Below are positions 25,530 through 38,362 of a DNA stretch of 64,000 nucleotides, in pieces (position 1 is the stretch's first letter; each line of letters starts with the position of its first letter). The stretch is from Leptoclinus maculatus (lineage: Eukaryota > Chordata > Actinopteri > Perciformes > Stichaeidae), in the NCBI GenBank assembly GCA_032191485.1, contig JAVDOI010000016.1, positions 4,658,719 through 4,722,718 on the forward strand, given 5' to 3'. Made by a program: the position numbers and the translations under genes. A model generated the notes under the pieces. That model worked only from the letters and a program-made list of their open reading frames with translations, searched no databases and was not told the DNA's origin.

Positions 25530-26639
25530 CATTAGAGGAGTGTTGCAGCCTGCAGGGTGTGCGGCCTGCTTACTGTTAGAGAGATTATCACATCATTAAC
25601 TGCTAATGAAAAACCAATTCAGGCAGCTCTCCTCCTGCGCTCTGTGCTCGCTCTCCCTCGCTCCGATTTTCTCACCGTTCATTTGCTTCCGTCTCTCAGG
25701 TTGTCCACAACCAACTGTCCAAAGAAACGCTGTATATGTTGGGTAGCCATAATGAGAATGCATGATTGCATATTGAATACAAACATAATTAAACATCTAT
25801 AATTTTCAAAAAGCATCCATGCCTTAATTTGACTACGTTGATCTTTTCTGTACACGCGACATCTATTGCATGTCTTAAATTTTTCCCTTTTAAAGTTTTT
25901 TTCTGGGGAAGTGTTACCTTATTTGAATCAGGGGTCTGAGGTCAGAGGGTGTCGGATTCTTTACAGATTGCAAAGCCTCTTGAGGCAAATTTGTGGTTTT
26001 GTGATATTGGGTTTTATAAATGAAATTGAATTGATTTGACTATTAAATCAAATGTGTAAAAAGTATCCTTGCTCTGCTTTTCCATGTTACCATTTCAGCA
26101 TGTGTCATACTTTCTTAAATCATGTTTTTCAGGGGTTGACCTTGTGTTTCAATACGTTCATAGGTCAACATTTCTCTCACTCAAGGTTCATTAACAAATC
26201 ACCAGCAGGCCTGAACGCAGAGACAACAGTAGTTACTGTTAAGTCAGATTGTTCATTGCGCAGGTCATCAAAGCTGAAACCAGACCTCGTTTTCTGGGGC
26301 CTGGAGGATGAATCGTCGACGAAATGAATCGTCTGCATATTTTAATGCTCTGAGAGAAACTTTATGGCTTGAGAGAGGAAGAGACAGAGAAACAACTTCA
26401 TCAAACGCATCATCTGTCCTGTGACGCTTTGCCTTGTGACACCAGTTTGCGCCTGTGTACAGCAGTTTTATATTTATGTGTCTGCTCATGCACACTTTTC
26501 TGTACGTGTTTGAAGGCATGTGTGGCATGTGTATGTGTGTTTTGACTGCACGCAGCAATAATAAAAACCACACCAGCACAGGCCACATTTTTCAAGTTTG
26601 TTTGACGCATTTAAAATGCTAATAACCAGTTTATTATGT

Positions 26640-27010
26640 GCTACATCAAATGCAAATGCTCTGTTTTACTGCCGTGAAGTTGGGCCGACGTTAGCATTTG
26701 CATATCTTATGTCTGTCTCCTTAGCATGCATGGAGGAACCGGATAGCGGGCAGACTCTCAATAAATAACATTAACAGGCGCATTAGATAAACAAGCTCCA
26801 ATGATGCTGCTATTAGGGAATGCAGAGCCATAGCCCGTTTAAATGAAGGTGTTTGACACAGCAGCATATGGTGTGCAAATTCCCCCAAATCAACCTAACG
26901 CCAACGTTATCTGGAAGTGTCAGGGAGAGCAGACGGATTGAAAAAACATCGCTTTAACGGCAGACGCTTTACGATGTTGAGAAAATGCTGCGGAGGAATT
27001 TGCCTCTTTA
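26640..27010. promoter_or_regulatory. Candidate regulatory element with two inverted POU octamers
   Basis: Perfect octamers ATGCAAAT (26,650-26,657) and ATTTGCAT (26,696-26,703) face each other 38 bases apart. They sit at the edge of a repeat-free, mixed-composition block with CATTAG and TTAAC motifs. The block has the look of a conserved non-coding element in the olig3 desert. Conservation could not be tested. Confidence 0.35.
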
Positions 27011-29984
27011 AGACCAACTGGCGACTGGTGTTCCTCCAGTGTGTGTGTGTGTGTGTGCGTGTGTGTGAATGAGGAAGACAGCAGTTAAGAAACTCTAATT
27101 GTAAATGAGAAACTTTGTCTGGTTTAATGTTTGGTTCACTTTAAATTTTAATCACCTTCAGGCTCTATTCAGAAACCCACTAAGATGTGAAGTAAACATT
27201 CCATAAAGAAAGTTAATATTTTCTCATTAAAGCATCTCTGACTGTCAAAACAGCAATTCATTATGGATATGAGATGGGACATGATGACACTTTAGGATGG
27301 TCGGTTTTGTTTATTACGGTGACCGTGTGATGTGGCATGTTGACAGGTGTTTTCTGATGTGTTTTACACACTTTGTTAACATACAGCTGAAGGTTATAAC
27401 TCTACAACTCACTCAGATTTGAGACGCATTAGACGCTGGAGGGTTATTTTGAAGATTGAGTTCATGACAGCAGCAACAAAATAGGCCTTATTTCATAATC
27501 TGGAAAAAATATTTCTAGATTCAGAGGACGGTCCTAAAAGCTACGAGGGGTAACTTGTGTAACTTACGTCTTAAAGCTAAAATATGTAATTTATCTTTTG
27601 TTGTTTTATGATGTTAGGTCCCAAAGTCAGCTCCGTAAATAGCTTTGGTGCACCTGCAAATGGTTTAGCATACATACACTAATAATACAGGTTGGTAACA
27701 ATGCATGACTGGTCCAATAGTAGCATCAATGGACCAGTCTAACGTAGACCACATTCTTGGCCCATGAAAAATACAGAGAAGACATACAATAAACATTATT
27801 TTTACCTGTATAAATGTTTTTGTGTTTAACATGCATGTGATTAAGAAAAGGTATGGTGTGTATAAAGTATAACATGGATATGTACATATACTTTCTTTCC
27901 CTTTTCCGTGCTTTCTCTCGTAAGATAACACCAATATAGTTTGTTTTTATCATCCAAGCATATGCTATTTTTTTCTTCCTTACGTATTATGTTTTGTGTG
28001 TCACATTGTGTTATGTTGTTTTTAAGAATCTAAATACATTTTTCAAAAATGTGGAGAAAACAAACAGTATATAAGAAGGTAAAATGAAATGCTGTTTGGC
28101 TAATGGTGATGAAAATGTATCCAGAAGTAGCATATTAATGATGCAGTCTTAGTAATCATGAAATCATGATACATCGCTCTACCCCACATGGCAGTACATT
28201 AACAGCCTTTATTAATTAATAAATCTGTATTATTATTGGTGATTCTGGGCTACTTTGTATCGGAACCAAATTGTATGGTATCTCAAACCTAATTCACAAG
28301 ACGTAGCTCAACAACATGGAGATGTAGTCACACGTTCATTTACAGTCAAGTTTAGTACCTTGTTGACTTGTAAATGTTTTTGACTTTATACAACATGCAG
28401 CGTGCCCAAGTCCTGTAGCACGAGCACTAATGCTTCTATCGGCAATCCTCTAGTTGGTTTAGGATTAAACTTCACAAAACTCCAGGTGTCTCTTCAAAGG
28501 AGCATTTAGTTCAGTGAATCAAAGTGCGTTTTGAAATAAAAACGTCTTAAAAAAGTACCACAATTCAGCAATCTAAGTAAGTTTGAATTTTGTTGAATTG
28601 AAGAATGTGTTTCATAAATTGCAGATAATTGTCTTAAGATGAGCTGATGGCCTGAAGAAAAGTTTATTTCACAACAAAAAAAGAACTTTTGATCATATAT
28701 ATCCTGTAAAATATATGATTCAGAATCAAAAATCAGACACAGGTTTATTACGAACTGTATTCTTTACATACAGTACAAGGAATCTTTCTTGTAGATGGTT
28801 GAGTTGTTGTCCCGAGGCAAGAGAAGAGAGAATTCCTGCACATCGTCCTTTACACATTTCTGTCTTTAGACCGTCATCAGGTAAAGCAGTTGTATTTCTA
28901 AATAAAGTTCACGACATGCAACCGATTTTTGTAGGTATTTTGGTGCATAACGGTTACAACAAATTTAAGTACGTAAGTAAGAGAAAACAAATACAAATAG
29001 TACAGCAAAAGTCAAGAATCATAAATATGAAATTTACAATAAAAATATACAAAACAAATGTTTTAAAATGAAAAGAGCTGTACAGTGTTTAAAACTAAGT
29101 ATGGAGTGTTAAAAATATTGACTAGAAAATGTTGTTCACATTTTGAAGAATATGTGCAATGTGTGAAAATAATGTCCACCTCAACCTCCACAGATATCAT
29201 GGACACACAGCTAACCGTGAGAGTGTGGCAGATGTTTGTTTGCAGCATTTCTTTGGCATTGAGAGTTGAATCAAAGAATAAATCATCAACAACATGCACA
29301 GCTTAAGCCCAGCTTTTGGTCACAAGCTTATGTTTGTATAGAATTAACCTGACAGTTGGATGGGAAACATTCGTATTTCCTCTCTTTTTAAGAGTTGTGG
29401 TATAAATATGTAATTATAACTGCGTTAGGAGGGTCTCTCTTTAACCCAACAAACTCTTCTCTCTTCTCTTCAGACCTCCTCTCTTCTTTGTCAAAAGGCC
29501 ACTTGTGATGAGATGCCAGCATTCACTTGTTCCTCCATTTGTACGCACTGTAAACCCGGGCACTCCGGATGAGTGTCAGCTACATACCACAAACAAATGC
29601 TGAAGTGTAGATGCTAATGCTCTCTTTTTGTCGTTCTCTCCTTCCTTCTTCCAGCCTGCCCAATAATCTCTCCTCCTCCTCCTCCTCTCTCCCTGGTCCT
29701 AATCCGCTCCACAGCCGTGAAAACTCTCCATGAGAGAGAGATGACCCGTTCTAATGGGTGAAGGCAACCACCCACACTCACAGACGCGGAGGGTCCACAC
29801 ACACACATACACACACACACACACACACCAGACCTCGCTATGCTCGCTTGGCTTAGTCTAGATACACAGAATAAGACGCACTGAGCTGGGAACACGCTAC
29901 ATGATTCAAACCCCCATTATAACCCATTTCAAGGTTGTGGAGAATCTGCCCTGCATTGTCGGCATGGACAGTCAAAACACTTGT

Positions 29985-30235
29985 CTGGTGCTGAAACAGT
30001 TAGTTGATTAATTGATTAGTCAATTGACAGATCAGTTGTTAAATTCTCTGATTCCAGCTTCTAAAATTTGCTGTTTTTCTCTGATTCACATCATATAAAT
30101 TGAACGTCTTTGAATTTTGCACAGAAAACATGACATTTGAATTTTTATTTTCGATTATTTCTTGACATATTACAGATGGAAAATGATTGACAGATTCATC
30201 TGTAATAAGAGTAATTGTTGCAACTCTAGTGTGCA
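29985..30235. mobile_element. Dispersed repeat with GATTAATTGATTAGTCAATTGACA and GTAATTGTTGCAACTCTAG ends
   Basis: The order is TTAGTTGATTAATTGATTAG, ATTCCAGCTTCTAAAATTTG, AACATGACATTTGAATTTTT, TATTTCTTGACATATTACAG and finally GTTGCAACTCTA. It is a recognisable member of a very common fish repeat family whose ends read GGGCTGCAACTAA. Class not assigned. Confidence 0.65.
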
Positions 30236-31743
30236 AGGGTTTACATCTCTTTATTCTTTATTTGTTATGGCATATGAGAACGTTTTTGAATGTTATTAAT
30301 AGAAAAGAAACCCATCTAAATGTCTAGAAATGGATAATCTGTTCAATGCCACAGCTTTACTTACATATCGCCATGCAAATGCATTCAAATGTATCAGGTT
30401 TCTGATTCCTACAGATTATCGAAGTCACAAAGAGTAAACAAAGACAAGCAGATCTCCAAAACACCACAGTGTATCAGAGCAGCTGCTTTGGTGAGCTGAG
30501 TGTGTGCAGGTGTTGAGCTCTCAGTGGGATCGTTCAGCCATTTTCCTGCTGGTTCCTGTACACTTGTTTATTAGACTGCTTAAAGGACCATGCTGCTGGT
30601 TATGAATGTTGAGTTCAGATTGCATATGTTTCATCCCTAGTCGATAGTTAGACTATGAACGCTTTGACTTAAAACTTACTTGAGAAAGATGGTTCATCAC
30701 AGTAAAATTGTGTCCCCTTTTATTTTTGGTCACATGGTAATGTGCTACAAGATGCTTCAGTATCTCAGATTTGAACATTTGTGATGCAAGTGATCCCTAA
30801 ATTCACAGCATCCTTTTCCACAATGCCCAGATTTGCTGGTTCTTTGTCTAAAAGGTTTCATTTACTGAGAGCAAAGCTTGTGATCGTGCTTCTTTTTCAG
30901 TATGTGACTCTTTTGCTCAGACCGTCCTTAAATGTACAAAAAACAAGTATGAAAAATGTAAAGATGACTAAATATTCACTGTGATGAATTAGCACGTGCA
31001 AGTTTTAGGTCTCTGCAAACTGATTTTCACATTGCTACTTGAACTGCCAAGTAAAAAGTAGGAAATCAATCTTAAAAAAATAAAGATTAAATTGAAAAAT
31101 ATGAGCTCATAGCGGCCACTGTGGCCACGTGTTGTAATTACAAGACTCAAACTAAGTACGGTAGCTAACGTTCATCCTCAAACGAATAAGAAGCCCTTTT
31201 CAAACATCGAATACATAACTTTAAACAATGTAGATTATTGAACTGATTTTGTTCATATAAAATAATGATTCAGATAATACATTTATTACAGAGATGTTAA
31301 AAGGACGCACAAATCGTACATTTAATCTCTCTCTGTGCATATTTAGCCTTGTTCTGCAGCAGCGTTTACGTTAATCTGGCGGCATTCAATTCTTCAGACT
31401 TGCTAATTCAGACATGAGACCGACGAGTTAAATTGCCGTCAGATTAACGTCACGAGGTGTATGCCTGAAAGGGACAACAATCCTCTCAGTGTAGTAAATT
31501 TAGATTGGTTTTTAATTGCTTATAAATTAGGCTTTACATAAATAAAGACAAATAATGTGCTGTTTTCTCATTAATAACTTATGCAGGCTCAGTTTTTAAT
31601 GGTATGTTGCTTTACGACGGAGCGTAAATGATGAGTCCCACCAAAAATACACAACAATTTGTTTTTGTTGGACAAATATACGAGGGAACATCTACCCTGG
31701 GATGCCCTGACACACACCCTGCAACCAACACGCTCCATCTCAT

Positions 31744-31744
<1 letters not shown>

Positions 31745-31794
<50 letters not shown>
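31745..31794 (+). repeat. (CA)25 tract
   Basis: A pure CA run of 50 bases, about 320 bases upstream of the next CA tract. Confidence 0.95.
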
Positions 31795-31797
<3 letters not shown>

Positions 31798-32107
31798 CCC
31801 TGCTAAGCAACAGCCAGGCTAGCCACATCGCCATGCTACAGTATCACTCTAGACCAGCTCCTCTGGTCCTGCTTCAACAGATGGCCCGACAGGTCCCTGG
31901 ACAGGCCTGCAAGGTGGAGGGAGGGGAGTGTTGGAGGATGGGGGAGTTAAAGGGGGACGGAGGGAGGTTGCCGGGGGTTCGCAACCCTTTGGGAGGACTG
32001 GTGGGGGTGTGGGGTGGGGGAGGGAGGGAGGGAGGGAGGAGACATATGTCCACAGTCCTGGCCCCTGCCGATGGACTGTCTCTGCTGGCTGCCTGGCTCG
32101 CTGTCTG

Positions 32108-32114
<7 letters not shown>

Positions 32115-32181
<67 letters not shown>

Positions 32182-32186
32182 ACACA
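32115..32186 (+). repeat. (CA)n tract with one interruption
   Basis: About 62 bases of pure CA, then TACACACACAT. It is preceded by a G-rich stretch (31,910-32,040) made of repeated GGGAGGGA-like units. Confidence 0.95.
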
Positions 32187-34159
32187 TATTAAACCTAATC
32201 CTAACTGTAACCAAAAAAACTAATCTTAACCCTCAGTCTACGTTGTGGGGACCAGCTCTTTTTAAGACGAGTCCTGATGATGTGACTGAATCCCCACAAC
32301 GTGAGTAATATAAGTTCCACACACAGATACACAAATTTACTCCACTAAGCCTGGCAGATCGCTGCAGCACAGCTCCTCTCCATCTGCACCTAAAAGACCC
32401 ACGCGCCCCAACAATGAGGTGACCATGTCTCTGCCCGAGCCGAAGCAGAGGGATGGAGAGAGAGAGGGAGAGAGAGAGGGAGATGCAAGAAGAGAGGGGA
32501 GAGAGGAGAGGGAGGGGACGAGGGAGGGACACATTAACAAGCTATAATCTCAACTGCCTTATCCATAATGCATTGTGTGGGCCAATTTACATGGTGCTGG
32601 TCCCTCTGGGAGAAAGGAGATCATCCATCACATTACTTTATTAGCTCCCTCACACTCTTTAACAGATGCACACATAAGCGCTCGCACACACACACATCAT
32701 TATTTGTCCCTGCCTGTCCCTCTCTCTCTCTCTCTCCCTCTGTTTTGTGGGCCTGTTTTGTCATGGTTGTTGTTTCAAACTGCTGCTGCCTCTATAAAAC
32801 GACTCCGCACCGTGTCGTGTCGTGCAGACTGTGACAAGTAGGGAGGGTTTTTTCTTTAAAAATAATACAACAATATATATATATATATATTTTTTAAAGC
32901 CGAGCTGATGCCGAGCTTTGTTTTCTGAAACTCAACTTTCTTTGTGTTTAAATTAATAAATCTCATAACTGTAATTCCGCAAAATGTAATTAATCCCTCA
33001 GCGTTTTAGTTCTGATTAACATAAAATGAGTCACTTTTGTTTTTAGGGGATCATTTGAGGAGATTTAAGACAAATGCAAACATTTCTAGACAGCAGCGTA
33101 TTTAGGATTTTCTCCATGAGTAATGGTAAACTTTTCTTCACGGCTAAAAGTACAGACACAAGATGTGTTATACCAGTAATACCAGGACCGGATACAGTAG
33201 GCTACTTGCTAAATGTTTTTTTTTTTATTTGTGATTTTGTTTTGGCCAAATGTATTACAAAACTTGATTTGGTAAGCATTGCACATCAAGACAGAACTGC
33301 AAATATCAAACTATCAAAAATGTTCTGCATGATCAAAATGTTGATTGTTCCTCTTTGGAAGTAATTTAATTCAGTTTTTTGATTCCAGCTAAATTGTATT
33401 GAACTGTACGTTTAAAGGATTCCAGTTAGATACAGAAGTCAGTATTCAAAATGATATATTAAAATGTGTAATGTCAGTCATGGTCATTTATGAAATAAAA
33501 AGACGTTTTGATTGCCTATTATTTTTACACACATATTTGAGGACATTATTTAATTGTTCTGATGCTATTAATTACATTTTATTAATTACATTTTATTAAT
33601 TACACAAAATAAACACAACAAACACAAAATGTATTTGTTTTTATAGGCCTACACACAAATACATGGCTATTCTATTCGTTAAGATAACTTTTTTATTTTG
33701 TATTGTATTAATTCCATTCAACAACTAATGGTGATAGAATTACTGAATACGAAACTAAATTTAGGTTTAAGAAGTTTGAGGGAGAAATAATTTCCTGTTA
33801 ATTTGGAAGTCAGTCCAGATGATACAGAGAGCCTATAAAAAATAAAACAAAAACATTAAAATGTCCATAAACCGTCCTGAGTTCAGTTTGTATGTGATGT
33901 GCGTGTGTTGTGTTTGTGTCTAATGACTGGATCGACTGAAATCGTCCGTGCATGTGTCAGTGAAATTAATTGTTGGCACCTTAGCCTCACACACACACAC
34001 GCACACGCGCACACACACACACACAGCAGATCCATCAGACTCCGCAGTCCGCCTGTGAATAAAAAGAGCTGTAATTGCAATCATATATGTGAAGCTTGCA
34101 GCACGAGACGCCATACCGTACCATTAGTATCACAAATAAGTAATAATTTGCTAATGACA

Positions 34160-34560
34160 ACATTATGTTGAGTCAGTTTAGGGGCAATTAAAGTGAGTGA
34201 TATTTACATATGCCCAATGAATCACCGAGCGTGGCAGTTCGGACCGTCTCTAATGAATATTCATCCAGGCATTTCTCCCCGGCGCGCTGCAGTTTATATA
34301 CTGAATTATGGCTGATTTGCCCTTTTAAAAAATGAACATGGGCGCATCTCCCACAAGGAGGCGGCGAACAATAACGTCTGATTATAAAAATGTTTTACTG
34401 CTAAACTGCCGGTGAGGAGACGGCGGCAGCGTGGTTAAAGACTCAGTTGGAGGGGTGCAGTGGAGGGAGAGCCCACCTAAAATCAATCCGATTTACTCTC
34501 GGCCTGTCCCCTTTTTTTAGACTGACATAAATATTAACAGTGTGCATTGAGCGTGCTCAA
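34160..34560. promoter_or_regulatory. Candidate regulatory block with an ATGAATATTCAT palindrome
   Basis: A GC-richer, repeat-free block in AT-rich surroundings. It contains the perfect 12-base palindrome ATGAATATTCAT (34,253-34,264), which resembles a POU-dimer site, and GGCGGCGAACAATAACG and CGGCGGCAGCG stretches. No frame is supported. Confidence 0.3.
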
Positions 34561-34903
34561 TACATCACGAGTATCAGACTGAACGTGTAAATGATTTGTT
34601 TTTACAGGCGGCAGTTTGTCTTCCGATTAGCCCAAGTGGAGGTCACGGTTCACATCAACCTTCAGGATTTCCATAAGGAGAGCGGCCGGCTCTCTGTGAG
34701 CAGCCCGGCTGCCTCACCGCCGCCGCCGAGGATTTCTCCGGTAATTGCCCCCGTAGTGTGCGTCGGGGTGGTGTGCTGACCTCTCAGGTGCAGGATCAAC
34801 AGGCGACATCAGTTTGCATTCACGGGGCGCTGAACAAGATGCGCCGCACGTTTATCATGCAAATAAGCGGCTCTCTAGCAGGTGTCAGCGCACACTCAGC
34901 ACA

Positions 34904-34905
<2 letters not shown>

Positions 34906-34948
<43 letters not shown>
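34906..34948 (+). repeat. (CA)21 tract
   Basis: A pure CA run of 43 bases, downstream of the GC-richer candidate regulatory block at 34.2-34.9 kb. A further CA tract lies at 38,331-38,367. Confidence 0.95.
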
Positions 34949-34955
<7 letters not shown>

Positions 34956-36191
34956 AACACACACGCATATGTATAAACAGGACTCATTATCAGACTGACG
35001 AGACACACGAGGCGTTAACCGGACAAATGCAGCTGTACCTCACAATGATCAGTGATGTCAAACAAATATCCCCAAAAAATATTCAAATTGTTTCTGGTCA
35101 CACTTTTAAAATATGACTTTAGGTGGATTTCCCTCCACAGTGCAATTCATTTACACCTCATATTGTAAACATTAAATACATTACAAGATATGGTTTGACT
35201 TGCAACTTTGGACAAATCAAGTTTTGGACAATCTATCATGTTAAATTCCCAAGTGATGAGTAAATAATTTATTTCTGTTTTAAAAATACAAGTGATGGAA
35301 TTGTTCATTTCATTTTTGTAAACAAATAAATATGCCATAATTTATTAACTCGTATACCTCCATCCTAACACACAATATTCCTCACAGGCTTTTAAAGTGC
35401 TGAGATACGTCATGACACATTTGCTGAATTTAAGGTTAGCTGGATTCTTTTAAGAGTTGTAGACTTTAAAAACAAAAAAAACTAAAAACGTTTTTTCCTC
35501 CTGCTATCAGTCAGCTCAGCCCTTCCGAAACACTTCCCTATACATCTTCCTCTTTGACTCAAATGTATCTGCTGCCATCTTGTGGTTAAATCCTGGAACC
35601 AAACATGCATTTCACATTTAAGATGATTAATCGATCCCAGAGGAGAAAGTCGCTCCTTTCTTTCTCACAGAGGTCAGAGGTCAGCTGTAGGAATGCCAGA
35701 GCAGAGCTTGGTGGGATTTGTGCTGCACAAAGACCAAAGAAGCTCAATGTCCTCCCTCTAGTGATGACATTTAGCCTACAAGTAAACCGGTCACAACATC
35801 TGTCAAGCATATTATAAAAAACTGAAAAAACAGGCAGCAGATTTATATTCAGTGTTAAATCAGCAACCGGATCAGAGCTTCAGTGGGATGCACTTCATGG
35901 TGGACGCTTTGTGGTAGAAAAACAAGGGGCGAATAAATGGTTAACAGAGACACCCGACCACCATTTTCATTTCACAACCAACATTTAAAAACAAAAGACA
36001 CGTCAGCCGGAGGGGGTTGGCAGGCCACTCTGGTCCCTCATTAGTTGATGTATATATATTTTTTAACATCCTGATAAACAGCTGTGCAAAGTTATTTGGC
36101 CACTTGGGAAAATTACGGTTAAATCTATAGGATAAGAAAAATCTAATTTAGTTTTGCTTGGGTTTGCGTGTGTTTACATTGGAGTTATCCA

Positions 36192-36197
36192 TTTATT
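36192..36197 (-). promoter_or_regulatory. Possible poly(A) signal for the 269-aa gene
   Basis: AATAAA on the minus strand, 130 bases downstream of the TGA at 36,327-36,329. Its position supports the frame being the last, or only, coding exon. Confidence 0.4.
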
Positions 36198-36326
36198 TAG
36201 TAAATCGGAGGCCTGCAACAAAAAAGACTCAAATTATAATCCAAAATTTAGGATCCCTGGTGAGCAAGGAAGTGATTGTTTGCAGGTCCTGAACACTAGA
36301 TCATCTTCCTCCTGCAAAGTAACTCA

Positions 36327-37136
36327 TCAGTACACAAAGCTGACATATATGACAGATGTCTCTGGTAATTTTGGCAGGTGGAGATCAGGGAACGGCAGCA
36401 CGCCGTCATTGTCTATGTGTGTCTGAACCGTGTAGGCTTTGACCACTGCTCCCCACTCCAGCACGGAGCTGTGGATGATTCCCAGTCTGGCCTGTTCGTG
36501 AAACACTGCTCCCAGCTCCCTGCCCAGGAAGATGTCTTGGCACTGGAGCGAGGACAAATCCAAGGAATCTCTCTTCATAGTCATGTCCAGGTTTGTGTCT
36601 TTATCCTTCTTGTATCTATTAGTGTCAAGGTGAGCACCATTATCTCTGTCAGGGTCACTGTTTGAGTCTGTGTTCCAGGCTCTGTTTGCATCTGGACAGT
36701 GGTGAACCGGCCTCTTCTCCAGGTTCACCACTGTCAGCCTCTCAAGGTGCTGCACGGCAAAATGTCCCTCCGGGGAAGAAGAGGGTGGCTCAGATACTCC
36801 GGGGCCACAGTGAATCAGAGTGAGGTGTCTTACCTCTGAGTTGTTGAGCAGACGAGCCGTGTTTAATGGCGACGTGAACCAAACCGTTAAACGTCTCATC
36901 CGGAAGACGGGGGACGAGTGAGTCTGCGGATGGTGCAGCGTGGAAACCTGGATGTCCTTGCATCTGCAGTCTGTAAGTGAGGAGACGCTGCAGGGCTGCG
37001 GGTCCTGGCTGCAGGAGTAGTAGAAAAAGCTGTTGTGGGTCACGTAAGCCAGGCGCAGGTCAGAGCGCTGCAGAGCCACCGACACACAGAGCAGCACACA
37101 GAGGAGAGGGGTGGGAGGGCTGACGGGAGGCATCAC
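36327..37136 (-). CDS. Unrecognised predicted secreted protein, weakly leucine-rich-repeat-like (269 aa)
   Basis: Not recognised. The frame is intact over 269 codons and visibly more GC-rich than its flanks. It starts with a plausible signal peptide (residues 1 to about 22, hydrophobic core LLCVLLCVSVAL). A cysteine-bearing segment follows (CSQDPQPC, then DCRC), which loosely recalls an LRR N-terminal cap. Segments such as RHLTLIHCG and HLERLTVVNL have the spacing of leucine-rich repeats. Residues about 150-190 are a low-complexity Asp/Asn/Lys-rich stretch. There is no obvious membrane segment, so it may be secreted or lack a further exon. A pyrimidine tract and TATAG near 37,226 could be a splice acceptor to a 5' UTR exon. 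An AATAAA lies 130 bases past the stop codon. It sits between olig3 and ifngr1, where I recall no human gene. Alternative: a decayed or non-coding open frame. Confidence 0.5.
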   Translation of the reverse strand: MMPPVSPPTPLLCVLLCVSVALQRSDLRLAYVTHNSFFYYSCSQDPQPCSVSSLTDCRCKDIQVSTLHHPQTHSSPVFRMRRLTVWFTSPLNTARLLNNSEVRHLTLIHCGPGVSEPPSSSPEGHFAVQHLERLTVVNLEKRPVHHCPDANRAWNTDSNSDPDRDNGAHLDTNRYKKDKDTNLDMTMKRDSLDLSSLQCQDIFLGRELGAVFHEQARLGIIHSSVLEWGAVVKAYTVQTHIDNDGVLPFPDLHLPKLPETSVIYVSFVY

Positions 37137-37364
37137 TGCTGGAGGACAGTCTCAGGCAGCATTTTGATTGGTGCTGATGTGTGGATGTGATGGTATGAGG
37201 TGTTCAGGTACATATACCTGAGCCTATAGAAAAGAAAACATTCAATATCAGAAAGAAAGTAACAAATAAGAGAAACACACACACTATCTCTAAGATCAAA
37301 CCCCTTAATCTCCAACTGACTTTCATCACACTGCATATAAAGTTTGGTCTTTGTGAAAAGACAA

Positions 37365-37490
37365 CTAGTGGTGGAAGAAGTACTAGTAATAGTAGGAAAA
37401 AGGAGCAATGCCACAATGTTTAAATACTCTGTTACAAGTAACAGTGCTGCATTTAGAATTATACTTAAAGGTAAAAGTACAAATATATTG
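37365..37490 (+). mobile_element. Second copy (partial) of the GGTGGAAGAAGTACT family
   Basis: It contains GTGGTGGAAGAAGTACTAG, CACAATGTTTAAATACTCTG, TTACAAGTAACAGTGCTGCA and GGTAAAAGTAC, matching the family at 11.9 kb. It lies about 230 bases upstream of the 269-codon minus-strand frame. Confidence 0.65.
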
Positions 37491-37814
37491 GGACAATGTG
37501 TTAAATCTCTTCTAGTTTTTTTATCGCTCTTTATTTCATTTACTTTTATCATTCGTCATTTTTTGTTGTGTAAGCAAATGTAGATCGATGTGCACAGTCC
37601 CATATATAGATAAATAAATAAAATGAGAAGAAATAAATATGTATTATTAGATTATTATTAATGACGCATTGATGTGTAAGTAGTACTTTCAAACGTGTAG
37701 TCCTCGGCCCCAACTGGCGCTGACTCGAGTGACATCACTTATGGCAACATATCAGATTTTCGCTCTGAAGTCACAAAAGGCTTAATACAACTCTGTTTCA
37801 TATGCTGTATGCTT

Positions 37815-37870
37815 CCCAAGAACTGTAAACAGACTATGAAGGGTAAAGTCGGTGGAGTTCCCCTTTAAGT
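37815..37870 (+). repeat. Short dispersed repeat, shared with 4.15 kb (opposite orientation)
   Basis: AAGAACTGTAAACAGACTAT, then GTCGGTGGAGTTCCCCTTTAAG, aligns to the inverted copy near 4.2 kb. Interspersed-repeat origin is likely. Confidence 0.6.
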
Positions 37871-38330
37871 TAAGGATCTTAATATGTCTTCCATTGCTGT
37901 TTGTTGCATTCTATGAGGGATTTTATGTAATTTATCATTTGGTAACACATTTTTTCCTCACCATGTTTCAGCTTCTTTTACTTCAGTTAATCTCAACAAC
38001 TTCTGACTAACCTCAGAGAGCTGTTGTGAACTTTAACCATTTTGCTTCTTTAGAAAATGAACTTGACAACAGTTAATATTCTTGTCATTGTTGAGGCAAA
38101 AAGTCAATTTGCCGGTTAAATCAATCAAACAGAATGCTTGGGCCATGTAGACAAACCTAGCCCTCTTTCAGTCTAGGTCAACTTTCATACAGGAGATTCT
38201 TGTTATTGGATACTTGAGTAAAATGTTCTGAGGTCGCACCCCCGTGTGTCTCTAATCCATTAAGTATTGTCTTGAAGAGAGGGGATGTGGACACACTGAC
38301 AGCTGGTTTGGATCAGTACTTTATCTCACT

Positions 38331-38362
<32 letters not shown>

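Larger units (their letters stand above)
24723..36190. other. Gene desert between olig3 and the 269-aa gene
   Basis: It contains microsatellites, the repeat at 30.0 kb, and unique GC-richer blocks at 25,540-25,700, 29,490-29,760, 31,330-31,500 and 32,530-32,650, besides the listed candidates at 26.7 and 34.3 kb. A small tandem duplication of ATTAATTACATTTT is at 33,566-33,603. No coding gene is supported. Confidence 0.6.
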
